A stretch of DNA of 64,000 nt, taken from assembly GCA_900316285.1 (NCBI GenBank), contig ONCG01000016.1:1-64000 (forward strand), written 5' to 3'. Source of the DNA: an uncultured Prevotellaceae bacterium (GTDB lineage Bacteria > Bacteroidota > Bacteroidia > Bacteroidales > Bacteroidaceae). A program made the position numbers and the translations under genes. The notes below the pieces were generated by a model. The model saw only the letters and a list, made by a program, of their open reading frames with translations. It was not told the DNA's origin and searched no databases. Positions 40,923 through 50,088 of the stretch are shown one piece after another; position 1 is the first letter of the stretch, and every line of letters begins with the position of its first letter.

Positions 40923-41837
40923 TCAATACTCGGCAACGACCTCTAGCAGGCGGTTGGGATAGTTGCTGATGACGGCTTCCACGCCCATATCGATGACGCG
41001 GCGCATCTGTTCCTTCTCGTCAACGGTCCAGGTGACGATTTTCATGCCATCGGCGTGGGCGCGGTCCACCATGTTCTGGTCCATGATCGTCCATGCGGGG
41101 CTGAACCATTCGGGCATGAAGTTCAGTCGGTTCATGATTTGTTCGTAGGTGCCGCTGCCGCCGCCAACCAAATAAGACAGGTGGTGGCCTGGATAGCGTT
41201 CGTTCATGTAGTTGAGGGAACGGGTGTCGAAGGTTTGTATGATGAGTCTGTCGCCGAGATTCAGCGCGTCGAGTGCCGCTATGCAGATGTCTACGAACTC
41301 ATGGTATTCAGGCCAGTCGCGTCCTTCGATGCCTCCGGCTTGGTCGGGGTCGCACTTGATTTCAATGTTGTAGTTCATGGGTGCGAGGCCTCTTGCCTCG
41401 GTGTAGGCTTCCACGGCTGCTACGACATCGGCCAGCAGTCGCTTGGGAGTGGCAACGGTCTGCTGCTCAGGCATGTCGGGATTCTGCCTGAGGCCTACAT
41501 CGTATCTTGCCACAGAGTCGTAGGGCATGTGCCAGAAGTATTCCCTGGGCTCGCCTTCCATGACGGGTGTTCCATCTGGACGGGTTGTGAAGCGGTGTGA
41601 GAAATACTTGTCGTGCGAGAGAATCACCTTCTTATCCTGTGTGACGCAGAGGTCCATCTCCAGCGTGTTCACGCCCAGGTCTACGGCGTTGAGCATGGCC
41701 TCGAGCGATTCCTCGGGGAGGAGTCCCATGCCGCCTCGGTGGGCCTGTACGTCGACGACATATTTCCTTTGCTGTGCCATGCAGTTGACTACGGGCATGG
41801 CAATCAGCAGGGCTGCTATCAATAGTTTACGCATCAT
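40923..41837 (-). CDS. Glycerophosphodiester phosphodiesterase (GDPD)
   Basis: 304 aa from the Met pair at 41837. Signal MRKLLIAALLIAMPVVNCMA. The catalytic region has VQAHRGGMGLLPEESLEAML with His33 and the usual Arg, LEMDLCVTQDKKVILSHDKY (metal ligands Glu/Asp and acid-base His), and IEIKCDP. Releases glycerol-3-phosphate from lysolipid head groups. The PENT sequence is PEES, common in some bacteria. Convergent to no neighbour; a TACCTC/GAGGTA hairpin follows. Confidence 0.9.
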   Translation of the reverse strand: MMRKLLIAALLIAMPVVNCMAQQRKYVVDVQAHRGGMGLLPEESLEAMLNAVDLGVNTLEMDLCVTQDKKVILSHDKYFSHRFTTRPDGTPVMEGEPREYFWHMPYDSVARYDVGLRQNPDMPEQQTVATPKRLLADVVAAVEAYTEARGLAPMNYNIEIKCDPDQAGGIEGRDWPEYHEFVDICIAALDALNLGDRLIIQTFDTRSLNYMNERYPGHHLSYLVGGGSGTYEQIMNRLNFMPEWFSPAWTIMDQNMVDRAHADGMKIVTWTVDEKEQMRRVIDMGVEAVISNYPNRLLEVVAEY

Positions 41838-41856
41838 GATTGTGCTTGTTTTTTGA

Positions 41857-42726
41857 TTAGCTGTAGGTATGTACTGAACTGCCGATGGCACTGGGCAGAT
41901 AGTTGATGCCCCACCAACACATCTGCAGAAGAACGAAGGCGATGAGGAGCATGAAGAGTGCCCATCGCGTGTTTTGGAAGCAGCCATTGTGCGAGGTTGG
42001 CGACTCGCCAGTGGGTAGGAGTGGCAATCGGCGGTAGTGGATGTAGACGAGGTAGCTAAACCAGGTGATGGCAGCCCAAGTCTCCTTGGGATCCCACGAC
42101 CAGTAGTGTCCCCATGCCTCTTTGGCCCAGAGTGCTCCGAAGAGCATGCCGAAGGTCATGAAGGCGAAGCCGATGTAGACGAGGTTGTCGGTAATCTCAA
42201 ATTCTTTGCCGCGACTCGTCTGTGCATCGGGCAGCGACTTGCCTTTCACGAGGATGAACAACGCCATGAGCGTGGCGGCTCCGAGCAGAGCATAAGCGAA
42301 CATGTAGACGATGACGTGTGGGGCAAACCACGGACTCTGCAGCGCAGGCATGAGTGTCTTGGAGTGTATCTCCGGCTTGAAGAGGTTTACGCAGATGAAT
42401 ACCAGGGCAAGCAGCGTGGAGAAAGAGAGTATCCACTTGTATTTCCAGCGCGAGTAGACCATCAGTCCTGCGAGGGGTAGGAAGAACGAATACCACAGGC
42501 GTGTCTCGCCCATCGTGCGAAGGGGTGGGCGTTCCAGCGAAATCCAGAACGAAAGGATGAAACTGAAGAACACTAGCAGTCCGGCAATGGTAGCGGCATA
42601 GGCTAGCGTACGGTAGGGGAGGTTGAACACTGGCAACGGGCGGTTGTCGCGCCAAGCGGCATAGGCTCCGATGGCCCAGAGCAACACGGCAGCGATGGCG
42701 AAATAGATGAATTGATTCCAAGTCAT
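41857..42726 (-). CDS. ccsA: CcsA (ResC) cytochrome c biogenesis protein
   Basis: 289 aa, about eight membrane helices. The heme-handling motif is HYWSWDPKETWAAITWFSY (WWD-type). MTWNQFIYF at 42726 overlaps the resB stop by four bases (ATGA), so the two genes are translationally coupled. With ResB it forms the System II heme ligation complex, attaching heme to CXXCH motifs. Its natural targets include NrfA and NrfH just upstream. Confidence 0.92.
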   Translation of the reverse strand: MTWNQFIYFAIAAVLLWAIGAYAAWRDNRPLPVFNLPYRTLAYAATIAGLLVFFSFILSFWISLERPPLRTMGETRLWYSFFLPLAGLMVYSRWKYKWILSFSTLLALVFICVNLFKPEIHSKTLMPALQSPWFAPHVIVYMFAYALLGAATLMALFILVKGKSLPDAQTSRGKEFEITDNLVYIGFAFMTFGMLFGALWAKEAWGHYWSWDPKETWAAITWFSYLVYIHYRRLPLLPTGESPTSHNGCFQNTRWALFMLLIAFVLLQMCWWGINYLPSAIGSSVHTYS

Positions 42727-43610
42727 GCCTGTTCCTCCTTTCTTCTCATTCCAGTGATGAACATTAGCAGTCCGCCGCCAAGCATCATGGAAATACCGAT
42801 GTAGACATAGGGTAGCCACGGGTCGCTCACCAGTTCTAAGATACTGATATTGCTTTGTGCACCGGCCTGTGTGTCGTAGCCGTACTGATAGATCTTCCAG
42901 CCTTCCACCTCGGCTGGTTTATTGACGTCGACAGTGGCTTGGTATTTCTTCCCCGACTGCGTGAGAATCTCTATCTGCGAGGCAAAACGTCGGGGCGAGC
43001 CATCGTCGTAGGTTTCCATGATGAACTCCTGAAGCTCGATAGCCAGCGGCATCTCCTTCACACGTCCCTGCTGGTCGAGGGCCCGCCACTCGGGTTCACC
43101 TTTGGCAACAATCATCTTCATGCGTTGCATGTCGGCATTGCCCAGCGTGGCGGTGGTCATCGTGATGAACAGGCCGAGATGGAAGAGCCCGGCCACAATC
43201 TTGCTCGTGGACCTTGTGGTGAGTGGGGTCTTCAGCACGACGAGACCGAGGATGACGGCCACGAAGACATAGATGAGCACGAAGGGCCAGAACGCCAGCA
43301 TGTTGTTGATCCACGAGCCGTTGACGGTCTGGCGGGTGAGTCCCATGATGATGGTGAGCACGACGGCATAGCACATCGCGGGAATGGAGGCGTGGTAGGT
43401 AGAAAGGAAGCGGAAGGCATAGACACGGCGGCGCAGCAGGTGCATGGCGACAATCATCGCGACGAAGCCCACCAGCACAAGGCCGTTGGCAGGCCAGGCG
43501 AAGGCATCCCATACCACTGGGCCGACGGTCAGCTCAAGCAGCAATCCGGCTACGATGAGGCCAGCGCCAATGACGAAGCCTTCCTTCATGTTCCAAGGTT
43601 TATTCCACAT
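42723..43610 (-). CDS. resB: ResB-like cytochrome c biogenesis protein
   Basis: 295 aa with four membrane helices (about 10-30, 38-60, 75-95, 105-125) and a long periplasmic part (about 165-270: YDDGSPRRFASQIEIL, GWKIYQYGYDTQAG). The last helix is at about 265-287. Shorter than Gram-positive ResB but normal for Bacteroidetes. Acts with CcsA. Confidence 0.85.
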   Translation of the reverse strand: MWNKPWNMKEGFVIGAGLIVAGLLLELTVGPVVWDAFAWPANGLVLVGFVAMIVAMHLLRRRVYAFRFLSTYHASIPAMCYAVVLTIIMGLTRQTVNGSWINNMLAFWPFVLIYVFVAVILGLVVLKTPLTTRSTSKIVAGLFHLGLFITMTTATLGNADMQRMKMIVAKGEPEWRALDQQGRVKEMPLAIELQEFIMETYDDGSPRRFASQIEILTQSGKKYQATVDVNKPAEVEGWKIYQYGYDTQAGAQSNISILELVSDPWLPYVYIGISMMLGGGLLMFITGMRRKEEQA

Positions 43611-43672
43611 AAGTTGTTAAATTAAAAGTGCCCTGCGGGTAAGGCCCTTTGGACGTGTAAGTTTCTGTGCGA

Positions 43673-43702
43673 CAAAGATAATCAAAATAAATCATATGCA
43701 AA
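43673..43702 (-). promoter_or_regulatory. Promoter of resB-ccsA
   Basis: Minus strand TTTG (43699-43702), 18 bp, TATCTTTG (43673-43680), 63 bp before the resB start. Confidence 0.6.
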
Positions 43703-43751
43703 TCATTTCTGTCTAATAATTTGCAATCATCATAGAAAACAGAGGTAGAGA

Positions 43752-43784
43752 AAAAGGCAGGCTATGATAATCGGCCTGCCTTTT
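43752..43784 (-). terminator. Terminator between nrfA and resB
   Basis: AAAAGGCAGGC (43752-43762) and GCCTGCCTTTT (43774-43784), an 11-bp stem. T-runs on both strands make it bidirectional. It ends the nrfHA message. Confidence 0.85.
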
Positions 43785-43807
43785 CAGGGTGGATGCATTC
43801 TATGGGT

Positions 43808-45340
43808 TTAGATTTCAATGAGTTTACCATTCTTCTTGGCTTCTTCAATCCATTTCGGAACGACAGTCTCGAGGAATTGTTGCTTCTTGCTGTTGAGCTT
43901 CTGCATGTCAAGTCCTATGGCAGCTTGCGCCTTTGCCTTGGTAGAATAGTCGGGAACGGGAATGTCGCCGATGTGTCCGTGCTTGGCAGCTACTTTCGCG
44001 ATGAGCAGGCGGGCTTGCTGGGCGAAGTCGACGGAGTGTGAAAGCAGGCGCGTCACCTCCTGCGGAGCATGGAAGGTGGCACCATGTGAAGCGATAGCAT
44101 AGTCCCAGCGCCACTGACTCTTGCGGAGGAGTGCCTGAATGGGTTTCATTTCGGCTTCGGAGGCACCCTTGTCGATGATGAACTTTGCCTCGAAGTGTGC
44201 ACGAGCCAGTTCCTGCTCGGCACGGTCGCGAACCTCGTTACACTTCTCTTGACGTTCGTAGACATTCTGGCGCAGCACCTCTGCATCCTGCCGGTGGCAA
44301 GTCTGACACGTACGGTCGATATTGGCGAGTGGTGACATGATGTGATGGTCGGTGTATTTCACGCCTCCCTCCTGCTTGTACGGCATGTGGCAGTCGGCAC
44401 AACTCACTCCTCGCTGGCCGTGGATGCCCTGCAGGGCAATCTCGTAACCGGGGTGTTGGGCCTTCAGAATTTTCGTGCCCGACAGTGGGTGGATATAGTC
44501 GTAGAACTCAATCTCGTCGAACCATTTCTCTGCAGCCTCGCAAGTCATGCCGTAGTGCTGCGGGAATACCAGATAGTTGGCCTTGCCTGGGTTTTTCGGA
44601 TCGTCGGGCTTGATGAAGTAGTACTCCGTGTGGCACTGGGCGCAAACGAGCGAACGCATCTCTTGATGACTAGCCTTGCGCACATCCTTCCCTACCTGTG
44701 CCCAGGCCTCGTAGAGGGCAGGGCGGGCAGGACGCAGATCCATCGTTCGAGCATCGTGGCAGTCGGAGCAGCCAATGGTGTTTACCTCTTCCGCACCAAG
44801 CTCACTCCATTTCTTTGCATAGAAGTTTGCTGGGTCGAAAACCGACTTCGAGTCGCTAAGCTCGCGCATCATACGTGGCACGTCGGGACCCTTGCAAGTC
44901 CAGCAGGTGGCGGGTTGCATGTCGCCATCGCCATCAATGCCGGGATTCCCGGTGCGCAGGATCTTGCGCATGTCCTCAAGGGCATGCTTGTGGCCGCGTG
45001 GGGTGTTGTAGTGGCGCGAGAAGGCATAGCCTGCCCATAGCACAACCATCTCGGGACGTGCTTCGAGAACGTCGACTTCTTGGGATGAGTTGTACTTTGA
45101 CTTAAACGATGTGTCTTCGGTCATCGACCATGTCTCGTACTCACGTGGATAGTCGGCTTTGAATCGTTCGTTCTGAGCAATGATGGAGTCGGTGAACTCC
45201 GTGCGTTTGTTGTTGAAAACGCTGGCTACTTCAGCGCGTCGTTCCATCAGTGATGAAACGATGAGTCCCAGCAGAAATACTGCAACCATAGCGCCTCCGA
45301 AGAGCGCCCAGCCTTGCCATTTCTTCAATTTCTTTTCCAT
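43808..45340 (-). CDS. nrfA: Cytochrome c nitrite reductase, catalytic subunit
   Basis: 510 aa with an N-terminal membrane anchor or uncleaved signal. Five heme sites: the special catalytic CWTCK and four CXXCH (CSDCH, CAQCH, CADCH, CQTCH). KYTDHHIMSPL and the calcium-ligand region are present. It reduces nitrite to ammonium with six electrons in the periplasm, with NrfH as quinol oxidase. Together with ResB/CcsA and the divergent regulator it forms a complete module for respiratory nitrite ammonification. Confidence 0.97.
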   Translation of the reverse strand: MEKKLKKWQGWALFGGAMVAVFLLGLIVSSLMERRAEVASVFNNKRTEFTDSIIAQNERFKADYPREYETWSMTEDTSFKSKYNSSQEVDVLEARPEMVVLWAGYAFSRHYNTPRGHKHALEDMRKILRTGNPGIDGDGDMQPATCWTCKGPDVPRMMRELSDSKSVFDPANFYAKKWSELGAEEVNTIGCSDCHDARTMDLRPARPALYEAWAQVGKDVRKASHQEMRSLVCAQCHTEYYFIKPDDPKNPGKANYLVFPQHYGMTCEAAEKWFDEIEFYDYIHPLSGTKILKAQHPGYEIALQGIHGQRGVSCADCHMPYKQEGGVKYTDHHIMSPLANIDRTCQTCHRQDAEVLRQNVYERQEKCNEVRDRAEQELARAHFEAKFIIDKGASEAEMKPIQALLRKSQWRWDYAIASHGATFHAPQEVTRLLSHSVDFAQQARLLIAKVAAKHGHIGDIPVPDYSTKAKAQAAIGLDMQKLNSKKQQFLETVVPKWIEEAKKNGKLIEI

Positions 45341-45400
45341 AATATCTATTTTTTTTGATGATTCATTTCTTATGTTTCAAACAGTTAAGTTTGTTTCAGG

Positions 45401-46006
45401 CTATCTTGAGTTCTTGGTGAGAAGTTTCTGTAACCATTCGGGAACGGGGCTAGGAGGCAGTGGGGTCACAGATTCGGCATTGGGTGTTGCCATGAGCGAA
45501 TTCATGCCTCCATGCGGCACATTACGATGGCAGTCCCAGCAGGCTTTGCCCTCGCCACGCTTTGCCATCATGTAGCTGATGCGGCCGGTTTTCACAAATT
45601 CCTGGTTCAGTTGTGTGTGGCAGCGTATGCAGTTGTCCATAATGACTTCGGCACTCATGTCCTCTGCCATGATGGCCTGACGCTCTGAGTGACCGACAAA
45701 ATAAGCAGTATGCTTCAGACCGTCCATGGCCTTGAAACCGTATTTCATGGCTAGGTTCTGATGGGGCACGTGGCAATCGTTGCAAGTTGCATCGCGTCCG
45801 TGTGACGAATGACTCCACGTGGCATAATAAGGTGTCATAATATGACAGTTGACACAGGCTGAAGGATCGTCGCCAATGAAATATGTGTGGGCACGCAGTA
45901 GATACATGAAGAGCCCACCCAAGCCCACGATGACGCCGGCCGCAATCAACATGCCAACTTTCTCGCGATAACTGAACATCCCTATGAACTTATCAAGTAT
46001 TTTCAT
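45401..46006 (-). CDS. nrfH: Cytochrome c nitrite reductase, small subunit (quinol dehydrogenase)
   Basis: 201 aa from the ATG at 46006. Membrane helix (about 17-36, MLIAAGVIVGLGGLFMYLL), then four CXXCH heme sites: CVNCH, CNDCH, CIRCH and CWDCH. It belongs to the NapC/NirT family and passes electrons from menaquinol to NrfA. Its upstream ATG (46048) overlaps the promoter. Confidence 0.95.
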   Translation of the reverse strand: MKILDKFIGMFSYREKVGMLIAAGVIVGLGGLFMYLLRAHTYFIGDDPSACVNCHIMTPYYATWSHSSHGRDATCNDCHVPHQNLAMKYGFKAMDGLKHTAYFVGHSERQAIMAEDMSAEVIMDNCIRCHTQLNQEFVKTGRISYMMAKRGEGKACWDCHRNVPHGGMNSLMATPNAESVTPLPPSPVPEWLQKLLTKNSR

Positions 46007-46035
46007 GTTTCCTCCGTAAAGATTACATTTGTTTG

Positions 46036-46080
46036 CAAATGTACTCATAAATGAGGATGATAGATGGTCACAAATGTTAC
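46036..46080 (-). promoter_or_regulatory. nrfH promoter with candidate Crp/Fnr-type site
   Basis: TACATTTG (46036-46043) is the -7 box on the minus strand, and sits in a palindrome TACATTTG-TTTG-CAAATGTA (46024-46043). No -33 element is found. GTCAC-N4-GTTAC (46067-46080) lies about 24 bp upstream of the -7 box. That position and the near-palindrome suggest binding by the divergently encoded Crp/Fnr protein. Confidence 0.5.
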
Positions 46081-46129
46081 GAAAGGTTATAAAGATTGTT
46101 AATATTTAGATTTATTCACAATTTATTTC

Positions 46130-46137
46130 TATCTTTG
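46130..46137 (+). promoter_or_regulatory. -7 box of the Crp/Fnr gene
   Basis: TATCTTTG, 23 bp before the start codon. Confidence 0.6.
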
Positions 46138-46160
46138 CGCTTGAACAAAACTCTGACAGT

Positions 46161-46811
46161 ATGAACATTGAGACATTAGACGGGCTGGCCGCGTGTCCGC
46201 TTTTTGCAGGAATCAGCAGGGAGGAAATAATCGAGATGATGCACACGGTGCGCTATCGCGTACAGAGCTATCGAAAGGGTGAGCTCATTCTGTTGGCTGG
46301 TGAACAATGTATGCATGCCCACATCGTCGTCAGTGGAGAGGTGTCAGCCAGTCTGATGGGACCTTCGGGGCGCATCATCCGCATCACAATGTTTCATTCT
46401 GGCAACATGCTTGCGCCTGCATTCCTCTTTGCCAACGACAAACGCTACCCCGTTACCGTGGAGGCGGTGCAGGAAACGCAGGTGTTCCGCCTGCAGTCTC
46501 AGGACATCGAGTTTCTCATCGAAAGCGACCCACGCATAGCCAAGAACTACATTCGCATCGTGTCGAATATCGTGAGTTTCCTGACCAAGAAGGTTGGTAT
46601 GCTGTCGATGAATGTCAGGGAGAAAGTGGCTTTGTTCCTGAAAGAGGAACGCAAGCGACAACAGACCGACCGTATCCTCGTCCCGATGTCGCGTCAGGCT
46701 TTGGCCGACCACTTTGGTATTCAGAAATATTCGTTGTTGCGCTGCCTGAAGGAGATGCAAGAAAACGGCAGCATCATCGTCGATGGTAAGTACATCAAGT
46801 TGCTCGACTAA
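46161..46811 (+). CDS. Crp/Fnr family transcriptional regulator
   Basis: 216 aa. N-terminal cyclic-nucleotide-binding-type barrel (about 12-125: YRKGELILLAGEQCMHAHIVVSGEVSASL), dimer helix, then a winged HTH (about 145-212: MSRQALADHFGIQKYSLLRCLKEMQENGSI). No Cys cluster for 4Fe-4S, so it is not a true FNR; likely an HcpR-like sensor. It faces nrfHA, suggesting control of nitrite reduction or nitrosative stress. Confidence 0.88.
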   Translation: MNIETLDGLAACPLFAGISREEIIEMMHTVRYRVQSYRKGELILLAGEQCMHAHIVVSGEVSASLMGPSGRIIRITMFHSGNMLAPAFLFANDKRYPVTVEAVQETQVFRLQSQDIEFLIESDPRIAKNYIRIVSNIVSFLTKKVGMLSMNVREKVALFLKEERKRQQTDRILVPMSRQALADHFGIQKYSLLRCLKEMQENGSIIVDGKYIKLLD

Positions 46812-46842
46812 AGAAAAAACGAAAAATCTTGTTCCCATAGGC

Positions 46843-46871
46843 TTGTTATTCGGATTTTTTGCTTAAATTTG
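46843..46871 (+). promoter_or_regulatory. Promoter of the epimerase gene
   Basis: TTG (46843-46845), 18 bp, TAAATTTG (46864-46871). Confidence 0.5.
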
Positions 46872-46896
46872 CAACTGAATCCATAATCTCGAAACT

Positions 46897-47991
46897 ATGA
46901 ACATCTGTATCGTTGCGGGCGCACGCCCGAACTTTATCAAGGTGGCCCCGATTGTTCGGGCCGTAGAGAATGCCAAAGCCCATGGGCGCGATGTAGATTA
47001 CACGCTGGTCTATGCCGGTTCGAAGGACGACCCCACGTTGGAGGCGTCGCTCTTCGACGACCTGCAGATTGCACCGCCGCAGGTCTATCTGAACGTTGTG
47101 TGTGAGAACCTCAACGAGCTGACAGGACAGGTGATGTCGGCCTTTGAGCGCTATCTGCAAGAGAACAAGACCGATGCAGTGATTGTTGTCGACGACCTTG
47201 CATCAACGATGGCAGCTGCCATTGTGACGAAGAAGCAAGGCATCCGTCTGGCTCACCTCGTGGCAGGCACTCGTTCCTTTGATATCAAGATGCCAAAGGA
47301 AATCAACCGTCTTGTTATCGACGGACTCTCCGACCTGCTCTTCACTGCTGGCATGGGGGCGAATTCGATAGCTACACGCGAAGGTGCCGAGTTGTCGAAA
47401 ATCTATACCGTTGGTAATATCCTGATGGATACCCTGCGTTTTAACCTCAACCGACTGAAGAAACCCGCATTCATGGATGCCTACAAGGAGCGTGAATACC
47501 TTGTCTTCACCCTGAATCGTCATGCCCTTTTGGCCGACCGCGACAATCTGTGCAGTATGATCAAGGCGATGGTGGAGAATGCTCAAGGAATGCCCATCAT
47601 TGCACCCTTGCGCGGAAAAACTGCCGAGGTTGTGGAAGGAATTCTTGCCGACATACCGAACCTTCAGCCATCGTCCTTCGTGCTTCATCCATCCCTTGGC
47701 TATCTGGAGTTTGGCTGGCTCACGGCTCATGCCCGTGGCATCATCACCGACTCGGGCAATGTGGCAGAGGAAGCAACGTTCAATGGCGTTCCTTGTATCA
47801 CGCTGAACAGCTATACCGAGCACATCGAAACCGTGAAGATTGGCACCAACGAACTCGTTGGCGAAGATGCCCAACTGCTAGGCGAAATGGTTGCGAAGAT
47901 GGTGCGTGGCGAATGGAAGCCCGGAGCGCTGCCCGACCGATGGGATGGTCGTACAGCAGAACGCATCGTGCAAATACTGATGGAACTATAA
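46897..47991 (+). CDS. UDP-N-acetylglucosamine 2-epimerase-like protein
   Basis: 364 aa with the WecB/GT-B layout: VAGARPNFIKVAPIVRAV, then LAHLVAGTRSFD, PKEINRLVIDGLSDLLF and IITDSGNVAEEATFNGVPCI. It interconverts UDP-GlcNAc and UDP-ManNAc in the family. Two sites differ from classical WecB: the HRxEN stretch is replaced by TLNRHALLAD, and DSGG by DSGN. It may thus be a paralogue with altered activity. Neighbouring SDR could act on a product, but this is not certain. Confidence 0.78.
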   Translation: MNICIVAGARPNFIKVAPIVRAVENAKAHGRDVDYTLVYAGSKDDPTLEASLFDDLQIAPPQVYLNVVCENLNELTGQVMSAFERYLQENKTDAVIVVDDLASTMAAAIVTKKQGIRLAHLVAGTRSFDIKMPKEINRLVIDGLSDLLFTAGMGANSIATREGAELSKIYTVGNILMDTLRFNLNRLKKPAFMDAYKEREYLVFTLNRHALLADRDNLCSMIKAMVENAQGMPIIAPLRGKTAEVVEGILADIPNLQPSSFVLHPSLGYLEFGWLTAHARGIITDSGNVAEEATFNGVPCITLNSYTEHIETVKIGTNELVGEDAQLLGEMVAKMVRGEWKPGALPDRWDGRTAERIVQILMEL

Positions 47992-48031
47992 AAACATAAG
48001 GGACTTGACGAAAGTATTGATGAAGACTGAA

Positions 48032-48811
48032 ATGAAGAAAACTGTATTGATTACTGGTGCGACAAGTGGAATTGGGGAAGCTTGCGCACGCCGCTTCGCC
48101 CGTGGCGGATATCGGCTTGTGCTGACGGGTCGTAATGAAGAGAAACTTGATGCTTTGCGCAAGGAGTTGGAAGGTGCTGGAGCCGTTGTGAAGACGCTCG
48201 TTTTTGATGTGCGCAACCGCGAAGCAGCAACGACGGCAGTTGATTCGCTGTGGGAAGGCTCTTTTGCGGAGGGAGGCTTTGAAGGCGTCGATGTACTTAT
48301 CAATAACGCTGGACTCGCCCTCGGATTGGAGAAGGAGTATCTAGGAAGCTACAACGACTGGGACACGATGATTGACACCAATATCAAGGGTCTGCTCACG
48401 ATGACGCGAGTGGTGGTGCCCCGTATGGTGGAACGTGGTTGCGGACACATTATTAATATAGGTAGTGTGGCAGGCGATGCCGCCTATGCTAATGGTAATG
48501 TGTATTGTGCCACGAAGGCTGCCGTGAAGGCGCTCTCCGACGGACTGCGCATCGATCTTGCCGAGACACCGCTCAGAGTGACCAATGTGAAGCCTGGTCT
48601 TGTAGAAACCAACTTCAGCGTGACGCGCTTTCATGGTGACAAGCAGCGGGCGGATAACGTCTACAATGGCATCAAGCCACTCACCGGCGACGATATTGCC
48701 GATGTGTGCTTCTATGCCGCCGAGGCCCCTGCCCACGTGCAGATTGCCGAAGTGCTCGTCCTTGCCACACATCAGGCAAACGGCACCGTGATCCACCGGG
48801 AAACGAAATAA
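48032..48811 (+). CDS. Short-chain dehydrogenase (YdfG-like)
   Basis: 259 aa. The NADP-binding motif TGATSGIGEACARRF, NNAG (VDVLINNAGLA), the catalytic Ser (INIGSVAGD) and YxxxK (YCATKAAVKAL) are all present. Similar to YdfG 3-hydroxy acid dehydrogenase/malonic semialdehyde reductase by the VKPGLVETNFSVTRFHGD region. ATGs at 48020 and a TTG at 48005 are also in frame; 48032 gives the usual N-terminus MKKTVLITG. Confidence 0.88.
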   Translation: MKKTVLITGATSGIGEACARRFARGGYRLVLTGRNEEKLDALRKELEGAGAVVKTLVFDVRNREAATTAVDSLWEGSFAEGGFEGVDVLINNAGLALGLEKEYLGSYNDWDTMIDTNIKGLLTMTRVVVPRMVERGCGHIINIGSVAGDAAYANGNVYCATKAAVKALSDGLRIDLAETPLRVTNVKPGLVETNFSVTRFHGDKQRADNVYNGIKPLTGDDIADVCFYAAEAPAHVQIAEVLVLATHQANGTVIHRETK

Positions 48812-48877
48812 GTGTTTCACTTGCTGAGGAATCCATAGAGATATTTTAGAATTGTCAGTGACCGCAAGTTAGCGTTG

Positions 48878-50083
48878 ATGAATAGAAAGAATGCGACCTT
48901 CTCTGTTTTGTTGATGGTCAGCCTGGGACATTTGTTGAACGATATGTTCCAGTCCGTTATACCATCCATCTACCCTATGATTAAAGAATCGTTGGGGCTG
49001 AGTTTCGTACAGGTCGGTGCCATCACGCTGACTAATCAGATTACGTCGTCCTTGCTACAGCCGCTGGTGGGCTACTATTCCGATAAGCACCCGCGTCCCT
49101 ATGGATTAGTGGTGGGCATGTGCTTTACGCTAACAGGTTTGCTGTTGCTCTCTGTTGCCAATAGCTTCCCGGCTGTGTTGCTATCGGTAGCCTTTGTAGG
49201 TGTGGGCTCATCGGTGCTGCACCCCGAGTCGTCGAAGGTGGCTCGTCTGGCATCGGGTGGGGCGAAGGGGATGGCACAGTCCATCTTCCAGATTGGCGGC
49301 AACGTAGGTCGTGCCTTTGGTCCGGTTGCCGTAGCGCTCATTGTAGTTCCTCACGGACAGGGCAGCATACGTTGGTTCGCCTTGTTGGCTGTTGTTGCGG
49401 TGTGGGTGCTTTCGCGCATAGGACGTTGGTATCAAAAACAACTCGCGAAGCAGGCAGCCAAGGTGGTTCCCAACGCGGGTCGGAACGAGGTGATGTTACA
49501 GGAAAACAAAAACAACCTGACGCGTCGTCAGATTGTCATTGCCTTGGTGGTTCTCTTGGTGTTGATGTTCTCGAAGGACTTCTATACGGCCAACATCCAG
49601 AGCTACCTCACGTTCTACATGATTGACAAGTTTGGTCTTTCGGTGGGTGCTTCACAGTATGTGCTATTTGCATTCTTGGTTTCTACGGCCATCGGCTTGC
49701 TCATCGGCGGTGAAGTGGGTGATCGATACGGAAGGAAGTATGTCATCTGGGGAAGCATTCTCGGCTCATCGCCATTTGCACTGCTATTGCCGTACTGCAA
49801 CTTGGCATGGACCATCGTACTTGCCGTGCTGGTCGGAATGGTTATGTCATCGGCAATGTCGGCGATTCTCGTCTATGGCACCGAGTTGCTCCCAGGTAGT
49901 GTTGGGATGATTTCGGGTGCCTTCTTTGGCCTTTCCTTCGGTCTCGGCGGTATTGGCTCGGCACTCTTTGGCTGGCTTGCCGACCTCACGAATATTCAAT
50001 ATGTTTTCCAACTCACAGCATTCCTCCCCCTGCTTGGCATTGTTGCTTATTTCTTGCCAAACATCAGAGAGGAAGAGTTGTAG
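48878..50083 (+). CDS. MFS transporter, fosmidomycin-resistance-like family
   Basis: 401 aa from the ATG at 48878. Twelve predicted membrane helices. LGHLLNDMFQSVIPSIYPMI and PLVGYYSDKHPRPYGLVVGM (the motif-A loop), then VGVGSSVLHPESSKVARLAS match the Fsr family, named after E. coli fosmidomycin resistance. The exported compound is not known here. Confidence 0.85.
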   Translation: MNRKNATFSVLLMVSLGHLLNDMFQSVIPSIYPMIKESLGLSFVQVGAITLTNQITSSLLQPLVGYYSDKHPRPYGLVVGMCFTLTGLLLLSVANSFPAVLLSVAFVGVGSSVLHPESSKVARLASGGAKGMAQSIFQIGGNVGRAFGPVAVALIVVPHGQGSIRWFALLAVVAVWVLSRIGRWYQKQLAKQAAKVVPNAGRNEVMLQENKNNLTRRQIVIALVVLLVLMFSKDFYTANIQSYLTFYMIDKFGLSVGASQYVLFAFLVSTAIGLLIGGEVGDRYGRKYVIWGSILGSSPFALLLPYCNLAWTIVLAVLVGMVMSSAMSAILVYGTELLPGSVGMISGAFFGLSFGLGGIGSALFGWLADLTNIQYVFQLTAFLPLLGIVAYFLPNIREEEL

Positions 50084-50088
50084 AGGGA

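Noticed and set aside
46161-46811. FNR oxygen sensor
   Set aside because: The N-terminal Cys residues needed for a 4Fe-4S cluster are not present; treated as a generic Crp/Fnr regulator.
48878-50083. Antibiotic resistance gene
   Set aside because: It resembles the fosmidomycin-resistance transporter family, but substrate cannot be read from sequence; called only an MFS transporter.
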